Source: JABIAG01 sp964561995
GTDB lineage: Archaea > Nanobdellota > Nanobdellia > Woesearchaeales > JABIAG01
Direction of reading: 5' to 3'
Length of the DNA: 64,000 bases
Assembly (NCBI GenBank): GCA_964561995.1
Contig: CAZLQZ010000001.1
Coordinates: forward strand, 62,001 to 126,000
The notes beneath the pieces are model-generated. The model made no database searches and was not told the DNA's origin. It saw nothing but the letters and a program-made list of their open reading frames with translations. Of the stretch, positions 16,382 to 25,010 are shown one piece after another (position 1 is the stretch's first letter; each line of letters opens with the position of its first letter). Position numbers and translations under genes: made by a program.

Positions 16382-16855
16382 ATGGAACTTAAACAAGCAG
16401 TTGAAACACTTGAATCAAAAGATGAATTTAAACAATGGAAAAAAGAACATTCTGATTTTTATTTAGCTCATGGATTTATGATTAAAGAAGAAAATCAAGA
16501 CTGGCAAATTGGTTATACTGATGGTGAAAAAGTTGTTACATTCTTTTTGGAACCTTTTAATATCTTGCCTGAACAGGAATCTTATAAAAAACCTGATCAA
16601 AAAATTCAAAAATTAGATAAAAATGAATTAAAGTTAAGTTTTGAAGAGGTAATGAGAATTTTCAATTCTTTGTGTATGAAAAAATATAGTGCCGAAGCAA
16701 TTTCTAAAACAATAATTATTGTACAAAATGTTGGAACGCAAGTATTCAATATAACTGGTCTAACAATGTCATTAAAAACATTGAATGTCAAAATTGATAT
16801 GTCTGGAAAAGTTATTGAAGATTCATGTAAAAGTCTAATTGATCAAAATCAATGA
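16382..16855 (+). CDS. uncharacterised 157-residue protein
   Basis: No family recognised. The N-terminal half is charged (MELKQAVETLESKDEFKQWKKEHSDFYLAHG), followed by WQIGYTDGEKVVTFFLEP, reminiscent of small beta-sheet domains that bind peptides. The C-terminal half is helical then stranded (TQVFNITGLTMSLKTLNVKIDMSGKV). There is no signal peptide or transmembrane span, so it should be cytosolic. The 43-nt gap to the next plus-strand gene and lack of a clear second TATA box suggest cotranscription with it. Confidence 0.55.
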   Translation: MELKQAVETLESKDEFKQWKKEHSDFYLAHGFMIKEENQDWQIGYTDGEKVVTFFLEPFNILPEQESYKKPDQKIQKLDKNELKLSFEEVMRIFNSLCMKKYSAEAISKTIIIVQNVGTQVFNITGLTMSLKTLNVKIDMSGKVIEDSCKSLIDQNQ

Positions 16856-16897
16856 CTTACCCGTTATCTTTTTATTGTTTTTTAAGTTAATTTTCTT

Positions 16898-17809
16898 ATG
16901 TTTGAACATAATTATGATTTGTGTAATAGAAATGGAATAAGGTGTGTACATTGTTGTACTATTGATTATTCTAATGGAAAAGAGTACTATGATGATTTAT
17001 TTGAAAAAAGAAGATTGAATTTTGATGATATTGTAAAATCTTTTCCAAATGATGTAAATTTGTATTTTAAAAAAGAAAAAACAGTACATAAACGTGCAAT
17101 TGATTCTTGTTTTTTTTTGGGTAATGTTGATGGAAATCCTGGTTGTATGATTCATCCTACTTTGTGGGATGGTGTAGATATTCGTGCAGATGAAGAATTA
17201 ATTGGAGAAACTTGTATGCCGACTAAAGGTTGTTATTTTAATCAATATTTTAAAACAAAACCTGAACAAACAATTCTTGAAGAATTCACACAAGGTGTTG
17301 ATGATTGGTTTTCTTATTCAAAAGCTTTGCATGATGCGGCAGTATTTAACAAAGGTTGGAGTTATGTTATTTCAAGAATGTCTGACGATGAAGTTTCAGT
17401 TTCTTCTGTTGATGAATTAGTTGAAAATATTCATTGTTCTTTAAGAGAAGTATTTCCTAACAAGAAAGGACCTGTTACAATTGGTTCGGTTTCTATATTA
17501 GAATCAATTAGAAAAAAGAAACGAAACATTTTTCCAACAGAATATTTTATGTTAAATTCTAAACAATTTGTAAACTGGGGTTTAAATACCGTTGGTTATG
17601 TTTTAGGTAAGATTGAATTTGATATTGAATCTAAGTTTAAATTTGAAGATTTTGAAGAATGGGGACATTTTTTTGAAGAAGAAACTTTTTTCATTTACAA
17701 ACCAACTGGTGAGATTTTACCTCTCAATTTTAAGGATGTTGCAATTACTTTTGAAAAACAAGTAGAAAAAGCAATAAAAATAATTGATAAAGCTATTCAA
17801 CTATTTTAG
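16898..17809 (+). CDS. Cys-cluster protein (CxxCxxCC zinc/iron-chelating type, tentative)
   Basis: 303 residues. The N-terminal CNRNGIRCVHCC, the later SCFFLGNVDGNPGCMIHP and a CMPTKGCYF resemble the YkgJ/CxxCxxCC family (a Cys cluster followed by GCxIH/Y...R). That family is thought to chelate Zn or Fe, with no settled function. Spacing is not identical: the first Cys is six residues from the second rather than two. The C-terminal 150 residues have no motif I can name. It follows the 157-residue unknown gene on the same strand. Confidence 0.5.
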   Translation: MFEHNYDLCNRNGIRCVHCCTIDYSNGKEYYDDLFEKRRLNFDDIVKSFPNDVNLYFKKEKTVHKRAIDSCFFLGNVDGNPGCMIHPTLWDGVDIRADEELIGETCMPTKGCYFNQYFKTKPEQTILEEFTQGVDDWFSYSKALHDAAVFNKGWSYVISRMSDDEVSVSSVDELVENIHCSLREVFPNKKGPVTIGSVSILESIRKKKRNIFPTEYFMLNSKQFVNWGLNTVGYVLGKIEFDIESKFKFEDFEEWGHFFEEETFFIYKPTGEILPLNFKDVAITFEKQVEKAIKIIDKAIQLF

Positions 17810-17854
17810 TCTTTAATTTAGTACAACAAAAATCACAGATTTTCGGGTAAAAAG

Positions 17855-18883
17855 TTATTCGATTACCGTCTCTAATTTTTTATATCCAAAAAAGTCAGTA
17901 GTATAATTATAAGCGCCAGCATTTAAGAAAACAATTTTATCGCCAACTTTTGGATTATTAAGTTTAACTTTATACCTGAAAATATCATCTCTTGTCGGAC
18001 TATTACCTTTAATTAAGTAAAATAAGCCTTCTTTATTTTCAAGCTCACCCTCAATTAACATTTTATGTTTTGCAATAACAGTATCGACGGCACAATTATA
18101 GATTGTAGTATTAACTACAATAGTATTGTCATGTATTTGGATAATCTCAGTTTCTAATTTTACTGCAGGGGCTGCAATAAATCTTCCTGGTTCAATTATT
18201 GTTTTGATTTCAAAATTTTGTAACCATTCATTTACTTCTTTTATTTTTGAAAAAATGTAAGGTAAAACTTTTGAAGTATAATTTCGGTACATTGAAGGTA
18301 GTCCTCCTCCTAAATTGACAAAATTAATTCTTTTTAAGGTTTCTTTAGTTAATGAATCTTCTAATTCTTCTTTGATTTCCCATTCAGTAACATTTTGACT
18401 TTTTCTATGAGTGTGTATTCCTATTTTATCAATAAATTCATTATCTTTAATTTTTGAGATTAATTCATTAACTTTTATCGCAGACATTCCGTAAACAAAA
18501 TATTGTCCTGCTCCGATTCTATGTTCTAAAAATTTCATTCTTAAGCTTATATTAATTGTAGTTTTTGTTTCATTAATCACATTAAGAATTCTATTTAAGT
18601 CGATTTCATTATCAATTACAAAACTTTTGATTCCTTTTTTTAGAATTTCTTTTAATTCTTTTTCTAATTCTGCTTGTGTAAAAAAAGAAATTTTTTCTTT
18701 ATCTTTTATCATTTCAATTTCTTCAAAAGCATGAATTGAAAAATCAGAATCAGTTGATTCTTGCAAGATATTGCCCACTTCGTGGTTTGTTTTGTATGAA
18801 TAGCTCACTTTTATGCCTAATTTTTTAAGATTGTTGTATTGTTCTAATACTTTTGATTTTGATAATATAAATTTAGCATTCAT
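17855..18883 (-). CDS. fold-type III PLP decarboxylase (ornithine/arginine/diaminopimelate type)
   Basis: 342 residues. PLP Lys is K31 in SYSYKTNHE; HTHR (157-160) stacks on the cofactor; NLGGGLP (191-196) and IEPGR (230-234) bind phosphate; the C-terminal GAYN (323-326) supplies the conserved Tyr. Asp267 in YNCAVDTV may bind the substrate's distal amine. The segment aligned with the catalytic Cys of ODC (PTCDG) or DAPDC (CES) reads SPTRDD, so Arg298 replaces Cys. The 11-nt overlap with the acetyltransferase and linkage to deoxyhypusine synthase suggest a polyamine substrate. Carboxynorspermidine decarboxylase or lysA are alternatives. Confidence 0.72.
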   Translation of the reverse strand: MNAKFILSKSKVLEQYNNLKKLGIKVSYSYKTNHEVGNILQESTDSDFSIHAFEEIEMIKDKEKISFFTQAELEKELKEILKKGIKSFVIDNEIDLNRILNVINETKTTINISLRMKFLEHRIGAGQYFVYGMSAIKVNELISKIKDNEFIDKIGIHTHRKSQNVTEWEIKEELEDSLTKETLKRINFVNLGGGLPSMYRNYTSKVLPYIFSKIKEVNEWLQNFEIKTIIEPGRFIAAPAVKLETEIIQIHDNTIVVNTTIYNCAVDTVIAKHKMLIEGELENKEGLFYLIKGNSPTRDDIFRYKVKLNNPKVGDKIVFLNAGAYNYTTDFFGYKKLETVIE

Positions 18884-19370
18884 TTTTTAATCCCTCTAGG
18901 TGTCTTGCCATTTTAACAAAATCACTTAATTCTTTAGTATTTGCATTTTCTGAATTAAATGACATCCAACAAGAATGGTCCATAATATTTTTCCAACCAT
19001 GTCTTGAATACATAAAATGTAAAGTATCATCTTCTATAGGAATATTATTGAATAAAATTCCTATTCCTGAATTTGATAAAATATCTTCTTCAAATTTTGT
19101 TAAAAGTTCTTTTCCGATTTTTCTGTTTCTTAATGATGGATGAATATAAAAATCTTTTAAATAAAAGCAATTATGTCCCAAGGTATGTTGGTTTTGATAA
19201 AGTTCTCCAACAAATTCTTTTTTATTTCTTAGCAACAAATCTCTTGATTCTTTTCCATCAACGATATTTAATCTTGTAATGTCTTGGTAAAAAGGTTTTT
19301 TTAAAACAATTTCTCCTGGAATTAAACGAATTCCTTCTCTAAAGTCATAAACTTCAATTCCTAAACTCAT
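18873..19370 (-). CDS. GNAT N-acetyltransferase
   Basis: 165 residues. The acetyl-CoA loop is LKDFYIHPSLRNRKIGKELLTKFEE (quoted in two halves: FYIHPSLRNRKIG and KELLTKFEE), a standard GNAT motif A with a slightly altered R/QxxGxG/A signature. GILFNNIPIEDDTLHFMYSRHGW is the C-terminal motif B region. It is the middle gene of a three-gene operon, overlapping deoxyhypusine synthase by 4 nt and the decarboxylase by 11 nt. By context, a polyamine, agmatine or hypusine-related acetyl acceptor is possible; this is inference only. Confidence 0.75.
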   Translation of the reverse strand: MSLGIEVYDFREGIRLIPGEIVLKKPFYQDITRLNIVDGKESRDLLLRNKKEFVGELYQNQHTLGHNCFYLKDFYIHPSLRNRKIGKELLTKFEEDILSNSGIGILFNNIPIEDDTLHFMYSRHGWKNIMDHSCWMSFNSENANTKELSDFVKMARHLEGLKNEC

Positions 19371-20305
19371 TCCAGAAAACCTTCCTTATTTAATTTCTCT
19401 AAAGCACTTGTCATCATTAATGGAAAATTAATTGATACATCTCCATTAACTGTTGCAGCTTCGGCGTCATCTTTAATTTTCCCCCATGATTTTGCTTCAT
19501 TAGTTGTAGCACCTGAAAAACTTCCAGAAAAAGGATGTGAGGACGTCATATAAACTGCATAATCAAATCCACCAGATAATAAAGCAGAAAAAATCGCATA
19601 ATGTTTACTTATACTTCCGCCCAATGCAATTAATCCTTTTTTGTCATCAAAACTTAAATCAGTACATGCTTTTTTCATATCTAATAAGGTATCAACGATA
19701 AAATCATTATGTTTTTGTTGAAACATGAATAAATGAAATCCAAAAGCTGAATCTGCAATGCCTGGACAAAAAATTGGCACATCATTTTTTGCTGCTTGAT
19801 ATAATATTGAATTTTTATCTTCTAATTTCATTCCAACTTCTTTTAATAAATCTGATGCTGAAATTCTTCTTTGTTTTTTGTAAATTTCACTTAATGTTAA
19901 TGCCATCCAATCTTCAAATTTCATATAAGATTCATTTCTTATCACTAAATTGCCAATTCTATTTTCACCGTTTTCATGTAATTGATTATCGTCTGCGTTA
20001 AAAGATTGTATTGCAAATTCACTTCCTAGTGATTTCATTATATCTTCTTCTACTGATCCTGATGTTGTTACCATAACATCCACCATTTTTAGTTTAACTA
20101 ATTGAGCAAAGAATCCTCTTAATCCACTTGTAACCATGTTTGAAGTATATGTAAGAAAGATTTTTGCTCCAGATTTTTTCATTTTAAGAACTACTTTTGT
20201 AGCTTCATTTAATTCAATTGCTTGATAGCCTATGCTACCGAAAGCATCCACGCATTCTTCAACTTTCATATTTGGTTTCCATAAAAAATCTTTAACTGTT
20301 TTCAT
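19367..20305 (-). CDS. dys: deoxyhypusine synthase
   Basis: 312 residues. It transfers the aminobutyl group of spermidine (NAD-dependent) to a Lys of aIF5A. The catalytic Lys is K276 in the EAKSWGKI motif. Other family segments are TSNMVTSGLRGFFAQL, PIFCPGIADSAFGFHL, GLIALGGSISKH and NGDVSINFPLMM. Length is normal for the archaeal enzyme. AGAGGT precedes the ATG and the frame heads the operon with an acetyltransferase and a PLP decarboxylase, linking hypusination to polyamine chemistry. aIF5A itself is not in the window. Confidence 0.93.
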   Translation of the reverse strand: MKTVKDFLWKPNMKVEECVDAFGSIGYQAIELNEATKVVLKMKKSGAKIFLTYTSNMVTSGLRGFFAQLVKLKMVDVMVTTSGSVEEDIMKSLGSEFAIQSFNADDNQLHENGENRIGNLVIRNESYMKFEDWMALTLSEIYKKQRRISASDLLKEVGMKLEDKNSILYQAAKNDVPIFCPGIADSAFGFHLFMFQQKHNDFIVDTLLDMKKACTDLSFDDKKGLIALGGSISKHYAIFSALLSGGFDYAVYMTSSHPFSGSFSGATTNEAKSWGKIKDDAEAATVNGDVSINFPLMMTSALEKLNKEGFLE

Positions 20306-20517
20306 TTTTTTAAAATACCTCTGTGATTTTTTGATTGAAATTTTTCAAATTTCATATTAATATCTCTTGATTGATGTAAATATTACTAATTAGAATTATC
20401 TTCCTGAATAACTTACTGTGTTAAATTCAATCATGGTGTTATAAAGTATAGGTTGATTTATAAAGATTATTGATTGAGTGGGTTATCTTTTTATAATTTA
20501 TTATATTCTTTTTTTAT

Positions 20518-21150
20518 ATGGTTAAAAGACACATAATATCTACTGTTAGACAAGAAGGAATAGAAACTAAATTGTCTTTAAATGAAATTGATAACAATGC
20601 TGCTCTTTTTGTTCCAGATATTAATTTGTTCTATGACCTTGAAAAATTATTGTCGGGAAATGAAAATTATTTAAATTCTCAAATTGCTTATCATTCACAA
20701 TATAGAGGATTTGTTCGAGAGCAAATTCTGCCATCTTTATTTAATTCTATTAAAAATGAAAGTGATGGAAATTATGATAATAAATTAATTAAAAAGCATG
20801 TTTCTCCAAAGGCAATAAAGTATTTTGTAATGTTGACTAAAGTTTTTATTGCTCCTCACTTTTGGTTAAAAGGAACTACAATGAAAAGTGAATTAAATAA
20901 GAAAAAACAATTATTAGAAAAAAAATGTGAGGCGTTAGAAATTACTCGAAATGTTTTTTGTTATGGAAATGATCTTGTAAATACTGCTTTGGAAAATTCG
21001 AATAGTTTGTCGAGTGATACAAGGGAACTTGTAGACAAATTAGCTTATGAAACTAGAATTACTATTAATTTGTATGAGGGTATTGTTGCAAGAGCGAAAA
21101 TGAGAACTCAATCTTTGGATGAATTTGCAACTTTTTTTTATTTGAATTAA
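20518..21150 (+). CDS. uncharacterised helical protein
   Basis: 210 residues, no recognised family. It is predicted to be mostly helical: a leading VKRHIISTVRQEGIETKLSLN, a central FVMLTKVFIAPHFWLKGT, then long helices (MKSELNKKKQLLEKKCEALEI and RELVDKLAYETRITINLYEGIVARAKMR). There is no signal peptide; the one hydrophobic stretch is too short to be a clear membrane span. TTTTTATAATTTA (about 20487-20499) sits 20-30 nt before the ATG, supporting expression. It stands alone between the hypusine operon (divergent) and the K+ channel. Confidence 0.5.
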   Translation: MVKRHIISTVRQEGIETKLSLNEIDNNAALFVPDINLFYDLEKLLSGNENYLNSQIAYHSQYRGFVREQILPSLFNSIKNESDGNYDNKLIKKHVSPKAIKYFVMLTKVFIAPHFWLKGTTMKSELNKKKQLLEKKCEALEITRNVFCYGNDLVNTALENSNSLSSDTRELVDKLAYETRITINLYEGIVARAKMRTQSLDEFATFFYLN

Positions 21151-21224
21151 GATTTATTTATTTTTATTAAAAAGTAAAATTTATATAGCAAATAATTCTT
21201 ATATAATAAAATATATATTTTAAA

Positions 21225-21668
21225 ATGATCAATAAAAAATTATTATATCCATTATTGACTGTTGTAGCACTTCTTATATTTGGAATGTATTTTTATAATT
21301 ATGTTGAGAATTGGAGTTATACTGATTCTTTTTATTTTTCAACTATGACTTTAACTACTGTAGGTTATGGTGATTTAACTCCTACTACTCATTTTTCTAA
21401 AATATTTACTTCCTTTTATGCTTTGGTTGGAATTAGTGCAATGTTTTATTTGCTTGGTTCTTCATTTAAATTTTTCTTATTTGAAGAAAAGTTATTTGGA
21501 AAAGTATTTTCAACATTACATAGAATAAGATATCATGAAACTCAATTAAAGAAGCTAAAAAAAGATGTCGAAGAAGTTGAAGATGATGTCGAAGATGTTG
21601 AAAAAGAAGTAAAAGTAGTTAATAAAAAACTGAAGAATAAAAGCAAAAATAAGAATAAGAAAAAATAA
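21225..21668 (+). CDS. two-TM potassium channel subunit with coiled-coil tail
   Basis: 147 residues. The pore is TLTTVGYGDLTP, with the K+ selectivity filter TVGYG at 45-49, between an N-terminal TM (about 5-25) and an inner helix (about 58-82). That is the KcsA/MthK pore module, expected to tetramerise in the membrane. No RCK gating domain follows. Instead residues 95-147 form a charged coiled coil (KKLKKDVEEVEDDVEDVEKEV) ending in a Lys/Asn-rich tail, which could serve for tetramer assembly. Related NaK-type channels differ in the filter. The promoter region is very AT-rich. Confidence 0.85.
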   Translation: MINKKLLYPLLTVVALLIFGMYFYNYVENWSYTDSFYFSTMTLTTVGYGDLTPTTHFSKIFTSFYALVGISAMFYLLGSSFKFFLFEEKLFGKVFSTLHRIRYHETQLKKLKKDVEEVEDDVEDVEKEVKVVNKKLKNKSKNKNKKK

Positions 21669-21730
21669 TTTTTTAGTATTAAACAGAAAGTTTTTAAATT
21701 TCTTAATGATTCCTTAACTTGGTGGTAAAT

Positions 21731-22267
21731 ATGAATAAGATTTTGATGATTATTGTGGTATTATTATTATTATTTTTAACTGGTTGTAATTTAGGTGCAA
21801 ATCTTGGTACTGATGAAGTTGATTCTGTTGATGAAGTTAAATTAAACTGGAGAATAGCTCCTTTAAACAACTTGCTTACTAATTCTTCATTTAAAATTGA
21901 ACAATTCAATAAACCAATTTTAATCTCTTTATTTAATGTGGATTGTTTAGAATGTAAAGACCAACATGATTCAATTAAAAAGTTGTATGATGATGTTGGA
22001 GATAATGTAATTCCAATTAGTCTTGATATTGATTTAACTGATGATGAAGCAAAAGTGAAAGATTATTATAAAACAAATGAATATAACTGGTTGTTTGTTT
22101 TATCTTCTTTAGATGTGACTCAATCCATTGTTGAAGATTTTGGCAAAGAAAAAGTTAATCTTGATGGGTCTACTGTAATATTGGTTTGTCCTAATAATGA
22201 AACTAAGATGTTTGATGTCGGTGTAAAATCCGTTTTGGAATTGAGAGAAAAAATAATTAACTGTTAA
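21731..22267 (+). CDS. thioredoxin-like lipoprotein
   Basis: 178 residues from the ATG at 21731, chosen because GGTGG (21721-21725) lies a few bases upstream; the longer TTG frame at 21719 only adds ribosome-binding-site codons. The N-terminus is a lipoprotein signal: MNKILMIIVVLLLLFLTGC with lipobox LTGC, so it is anchored outside the membrane. The mature part has a thioredoxin-like fold: KPILISLFNVDCLECKDQH contains a CLEC (CxxC) redox pair, followed by NVIPISLDIDLTDDEAKVKDYY and STVILVCP. It probably reduces or oxidises extracytoplasmic disulfides, TlpA-like. The next gene, zwf, starts 2 nt after its stop. Confidence 0.72.
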   Translation: MNKILMIIVVLLLLFLTGCNLGANLGTDEVDSVDEVKLNWRIAPLNNLLTNSSFKIEQFNKPILISLFNVDCLECKDQHDSIKKLYDDVGDNVIPISLDIDLTDDEAKVKDYYKTNEYNWLFVLSSLDVTQSIVEDFGKEKVNLDGSTVILVCPNNETKMFDVGVKSVLELREKIINC

Positions 22268-22269
22268 AA

Positions 22270-23628
22270 ATGAAACAAGCAATTTTTGTAATTCTTGGCG
22301 CTACTGGAGATTTGGCTAGAAAAAAGCTTATTCCATCTATTTATAATCTTGTAAAGAAAAATGAAATAGATAATTTTGCAATTCTTGGAATTTCAATTGA
22401 AGAAGTTAAAGAAGAAGATTTAATTGAAAAATCTAAAAAATATGTTAAAAACTTCGATCAAAAAGTATGGAATAAATTAAAAGAAAGATATTCTTATTTT
22501 CAATCTGATTTTTATGATGGAAATCAGTTTTGTAAGTTGGGTTTGGCTGTAAAAAGTATTGAAGATAAATATCAATTAAATGGAAATAGGATATTTTATC
22601 TTGCTACATTACCTATGCATTTCAAGATTATTATTAATAATTTAAAAAAATGTAATATTGTTAAAGAAAATAATAATTGGACAAGAATTGTTTTTGAAAA
22701 ACCTTTTGGGCAAAATCTTAAGTCTGCAAAAGAAATAAATCAAGAAATTAAAAAAGCGTTTAATGAAGATCAAATATTTAGGATTGATCATTATTTGGGT
22801 AAGGAATTAGTTCAAAATGTATCTGTTATTAGGTTTACAAATACGATTTTAGAACCATTATGGAATCACGAACACATAGACCATATTCAAATAATTTTGA
22901 GTGAAAATGAAGGTATTGGACAAAGAGGGGCTTTTTATGATAAATACGGTGCTATAAAAGATGTTGTTCAAAATCATATGCTTCAATTGTTAGCTTTAAT
23001 TACCATGAATGCTCCAAAAGTATTAGTTGCAAAAGATATTAGAGACGAAAAAGTTAAAGTCCTTAAGTCAGTTGAAATTGAAGATGTTGTTTTAGGTCAG
23101 TATGAAGGATATAAAAATGAAAAAGGAGTTTTTAAAGATTCGAACACTGAAACTTTGGCAGCTTTAAAATTAAAAATTAAAAATTCTAATTGGAAAGACG
23201 TACCTATTTACTTAATAACTGGCAAAAAGATGTCCGAAAAGTCAAGTTTAATTTATATTCAATTTAAAAAACCTCCTTGTTTACTATTTGAAGAATCTTG
23301 TACTTTAATCAATAATCATTTGATAATTAAAATTCAGCCAGATGAAGGTTTTCATATTCAATTAAATTCAAAAATGCCTGGTAAAATGAAAATAGTTCCT
23401 GTTAAAATGGATTTTTGTCATGAATGTACTTTTGGTCCAGATTCTCCTGAAGCTTACGAAAATTTATTCTTGGATGTTATCAATGGAGATCAATCTTCTT
23501 TTATTAGAACTGATGAAATCGAACAACAGTGGAAAATTGTTGATAATATTAAGAAAGGTAAGATATATGAATATAAAGAAGGCTTAATTCCTAAGCAAGC
23601 TAATTTAATAAATTGGTATAAAGAATAA
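22270..23628 (+). CDS. zwf: glucose-6-phosphate 1-dehydrogenase
   Basis: 452 residues. The N-terminal Rossmann motif GATGDLARKKLIPS (10-23), EKPFG (143-147) and the active-site signature RIDHYLGK (171-178) identify the classical bacterial/eukaryotic G6PDH. It oxidises glucose 6-phosphate to 6-phosphogluconolactone with NADP+ or NAD+. This family is uncommon in archaea, which mostly lack the oxidative pentose-phosphate pathway, so horizontal acquisition is likely (inference). It follows the lipoprotein gene by 2 nt and probably shares its transcript. The 3' end lies 2 nt from the convergent SIS gene. No 6-phosphogluconate dehydrogenase or lactonase is in the window. Confidence 0.93.
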   Translation: MKQAIFVILGATGDLARKKLIPSIYNLVKKNEIDNFAILGISIEEVKEEDLIEKSKKYVKNFDQKVWNKLKERYSYFQSDFYDGNQFCKLGLAVKSIEDKYQLNGNRIFYLATLPMHFKIIINNLKKCNIVKENNNWTRIVFEKPFGQNLKSAKEINQEIKKAFNEDQIFRIDHYLGKELVQNVSVIRFTNTILEPLWNHEHIDHIQIILSENEGIGQRGAFYDKYGAIKDVVQNHMLQLLALITMNAPKVLVAKDIRDEKVKVLKSVEIEDVVLGQYEGYKNEKGVFKDSNTETLAALKLKIKNSNWKDVPIYLITGKKMSEKSSLIYIQFKKPPCLLFEESCTLINNHLIIKIQPDEGFHIQLNSKMPGKMKIVPVKMDFCHECTFGPDSPEAYENLFLDVINGDQSSFIRTDEIEQQWKIVDNIKKGKIYEYKEGLIPKQANLINWYKE

Positions 23629-23630
23629 AT

Positions 23631-24548
23631 TTATTCAACTATTGGTTCTATTTTATGTTTAAATGTTTTAGAAGCTTGTTTACAATAATTTGAAATGTTT
23701 TTTTTAAACCATGCAGGATGTTGTTTTTGAATTTTGCCAATAATATAATAACTAATTGCCATCATAGTTCCATAACTTGCATTTTTTGGTAAAGGAATAT
23801 TTAATCTGTTTTCTCCATACTTAAAATTTTTCTCTCCAAAGCTAATAAATAATTCATTTGATGGAACAATTGTTGTTGCATGTTTCATATATTCAATTGT
23901 TTCAACATCTCTTGCAATTTTTCTTCCAAATAATTCAATGAATTTAACTTGTATCATTCTTATTATTCCAGAGAATTTAGTTGGTACAATTATAAAGTAT
24001 TTTTTATGTTTAGAAAAGTCTGGAAGTTTAATTTTGTCTATTTTGTTCTTAATAAAATTATAAATCTTTTTTGGATCTTCTTTTTCCATTGCTAATATCA
24101 TTGCTAAATACGTTGAAGTATTGTAAGTGTAGGGTTCTTTTTGTTTAGGAAATACTTTTACAGTATCAGAATACTGAATTGCTTCTGCATTTTTATTGTT
24201 AGTTAGTAAAATCACTTTCTTTTTGTATCTTTTTGCAGTTTTAGCAATTATTGGAGCGTGTTTACCTCCTGACGCAGAAACTAGCACAACACCATCAATA
24301 TTTTTTATATTTTTTAATTTGTTTTCATAAGTTGATTCTGATGCAAAAACAGCATCTTTATTTCTAAAAATTATTCTTCCTGTAGCTTCGGCATTTCCAC
24401 TACCTACAACCATAGGTCTTGAAAAAGGAATAGTTATTTTTGGAAGAGATTTGCTTATGAATAATTCTAAACTACCCAAAACACAAGCATCTAAGTCTGG
24501 GATGTTATCTAATGTGAAGTTTTGCATAATGTTTAAGTTTTTTTGCAT
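23631..24548 (-). CDS. SIS-domain sugar-phosphate isomerase-like protein
   Basis: 305 residues. The first SIS-like half has PMVVGSGNAEATGRII and VVLVSASGGKHAPIIAKTAKRYKKKVILLTNN, typical of sugar isomerase/binding domains. A second half (YFIIVPTKFSGIIRMIQVKFIELFGRK) resembles the duplicated SIS fold of phosphoglucose/phosphomannose isomerases. The characteristic catalytic NHNE motif of archaeal PGI/PMI is not visible, so the activity is unassigned. CATTTAAATATAC on the minus strand (about 24572-24584) lies 24-36 nt before the ATG. An internal ATG at 24527 is a plausible shorter start. Convergent with zwf, so sugar-phosphate metabolism is the likely theme. Confidence 0.65.
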   Translation of the reverse strand: MQKNLNIMQNFTLDNIPDLDACVLGSLELFISKSLPKITIPFSRPMVVGSGNAEATGRIIFRNKDAVFASESTYENKLKNIKNIDGVVLVSASGGKHAPIIAKTAKRYKKKVILLTNNKNAEAIQYSDTVKVFPKQKEPYTYNTSTYLAMILAMEKEDPKKIYNFIKNKIDKIKLPDFSKHKKYFIIVPTKFSGIIRMIQVKFIELFGRKIARDVETIEYMKHATTIVPSNELFISFGEKNFKYGENRLNIPLPKNASYGTMMAISYYIIGKIQKQHPAWFKKNISNYCKQASKTFKHKIEPIVE

Positions 24549-25010
24549 ATTGTTGTATTTTGTATTTTGTATATTTAAATGTAGTGTTTAGTATAATAAT
24601 GTTAATAAATTATTTTTATTTCTATACGCTAGATGAAAGTATTTAATCTCACAAGGAAATATCTGTAATCTTTTATTTTATTATCACAATTTTTAATTCA
24701 TCACTCAACATTCTTGAAAGTCTTTTCTCATTTTAAAATAACAACTCTTTGTAATTTGAAAAAAATGTGAAACGCCATAAGTACCGAATCCAGGGTTAAT
24801 ATTTACCTAAGTTATGACTATAATTTTTTCATTGTTTTTTTTATAATAATTTTTTATGGAGCTTTTTACATACAGGCCTGCATTTTGTTTTGAAATTCAA
24901 AATAAGGACCATTTTGGTTTATTTTTCTTTGTAATAACTATGTTCTTCAAGATATATGTTGTAGTGGCATCTACTATTTAAACACATTTCAGGGATGTTA
25001 TATTTATAAA
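24549..25010. other. 462-nt AT-rich intergenic region
   Basis: Holds the minus-strand promoter of the SIS gene (24572-24584) and, towards the right, a TATTTAAAC box (24974-24982). A 15-nt near-perfect palindrome TTTTGAA-A-TTCAAAA lies at 24888-24902. I see no open frame of convincing length, no tRNA or known RNA, and no repeat of flanking sequence. Confidence 0.5.
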
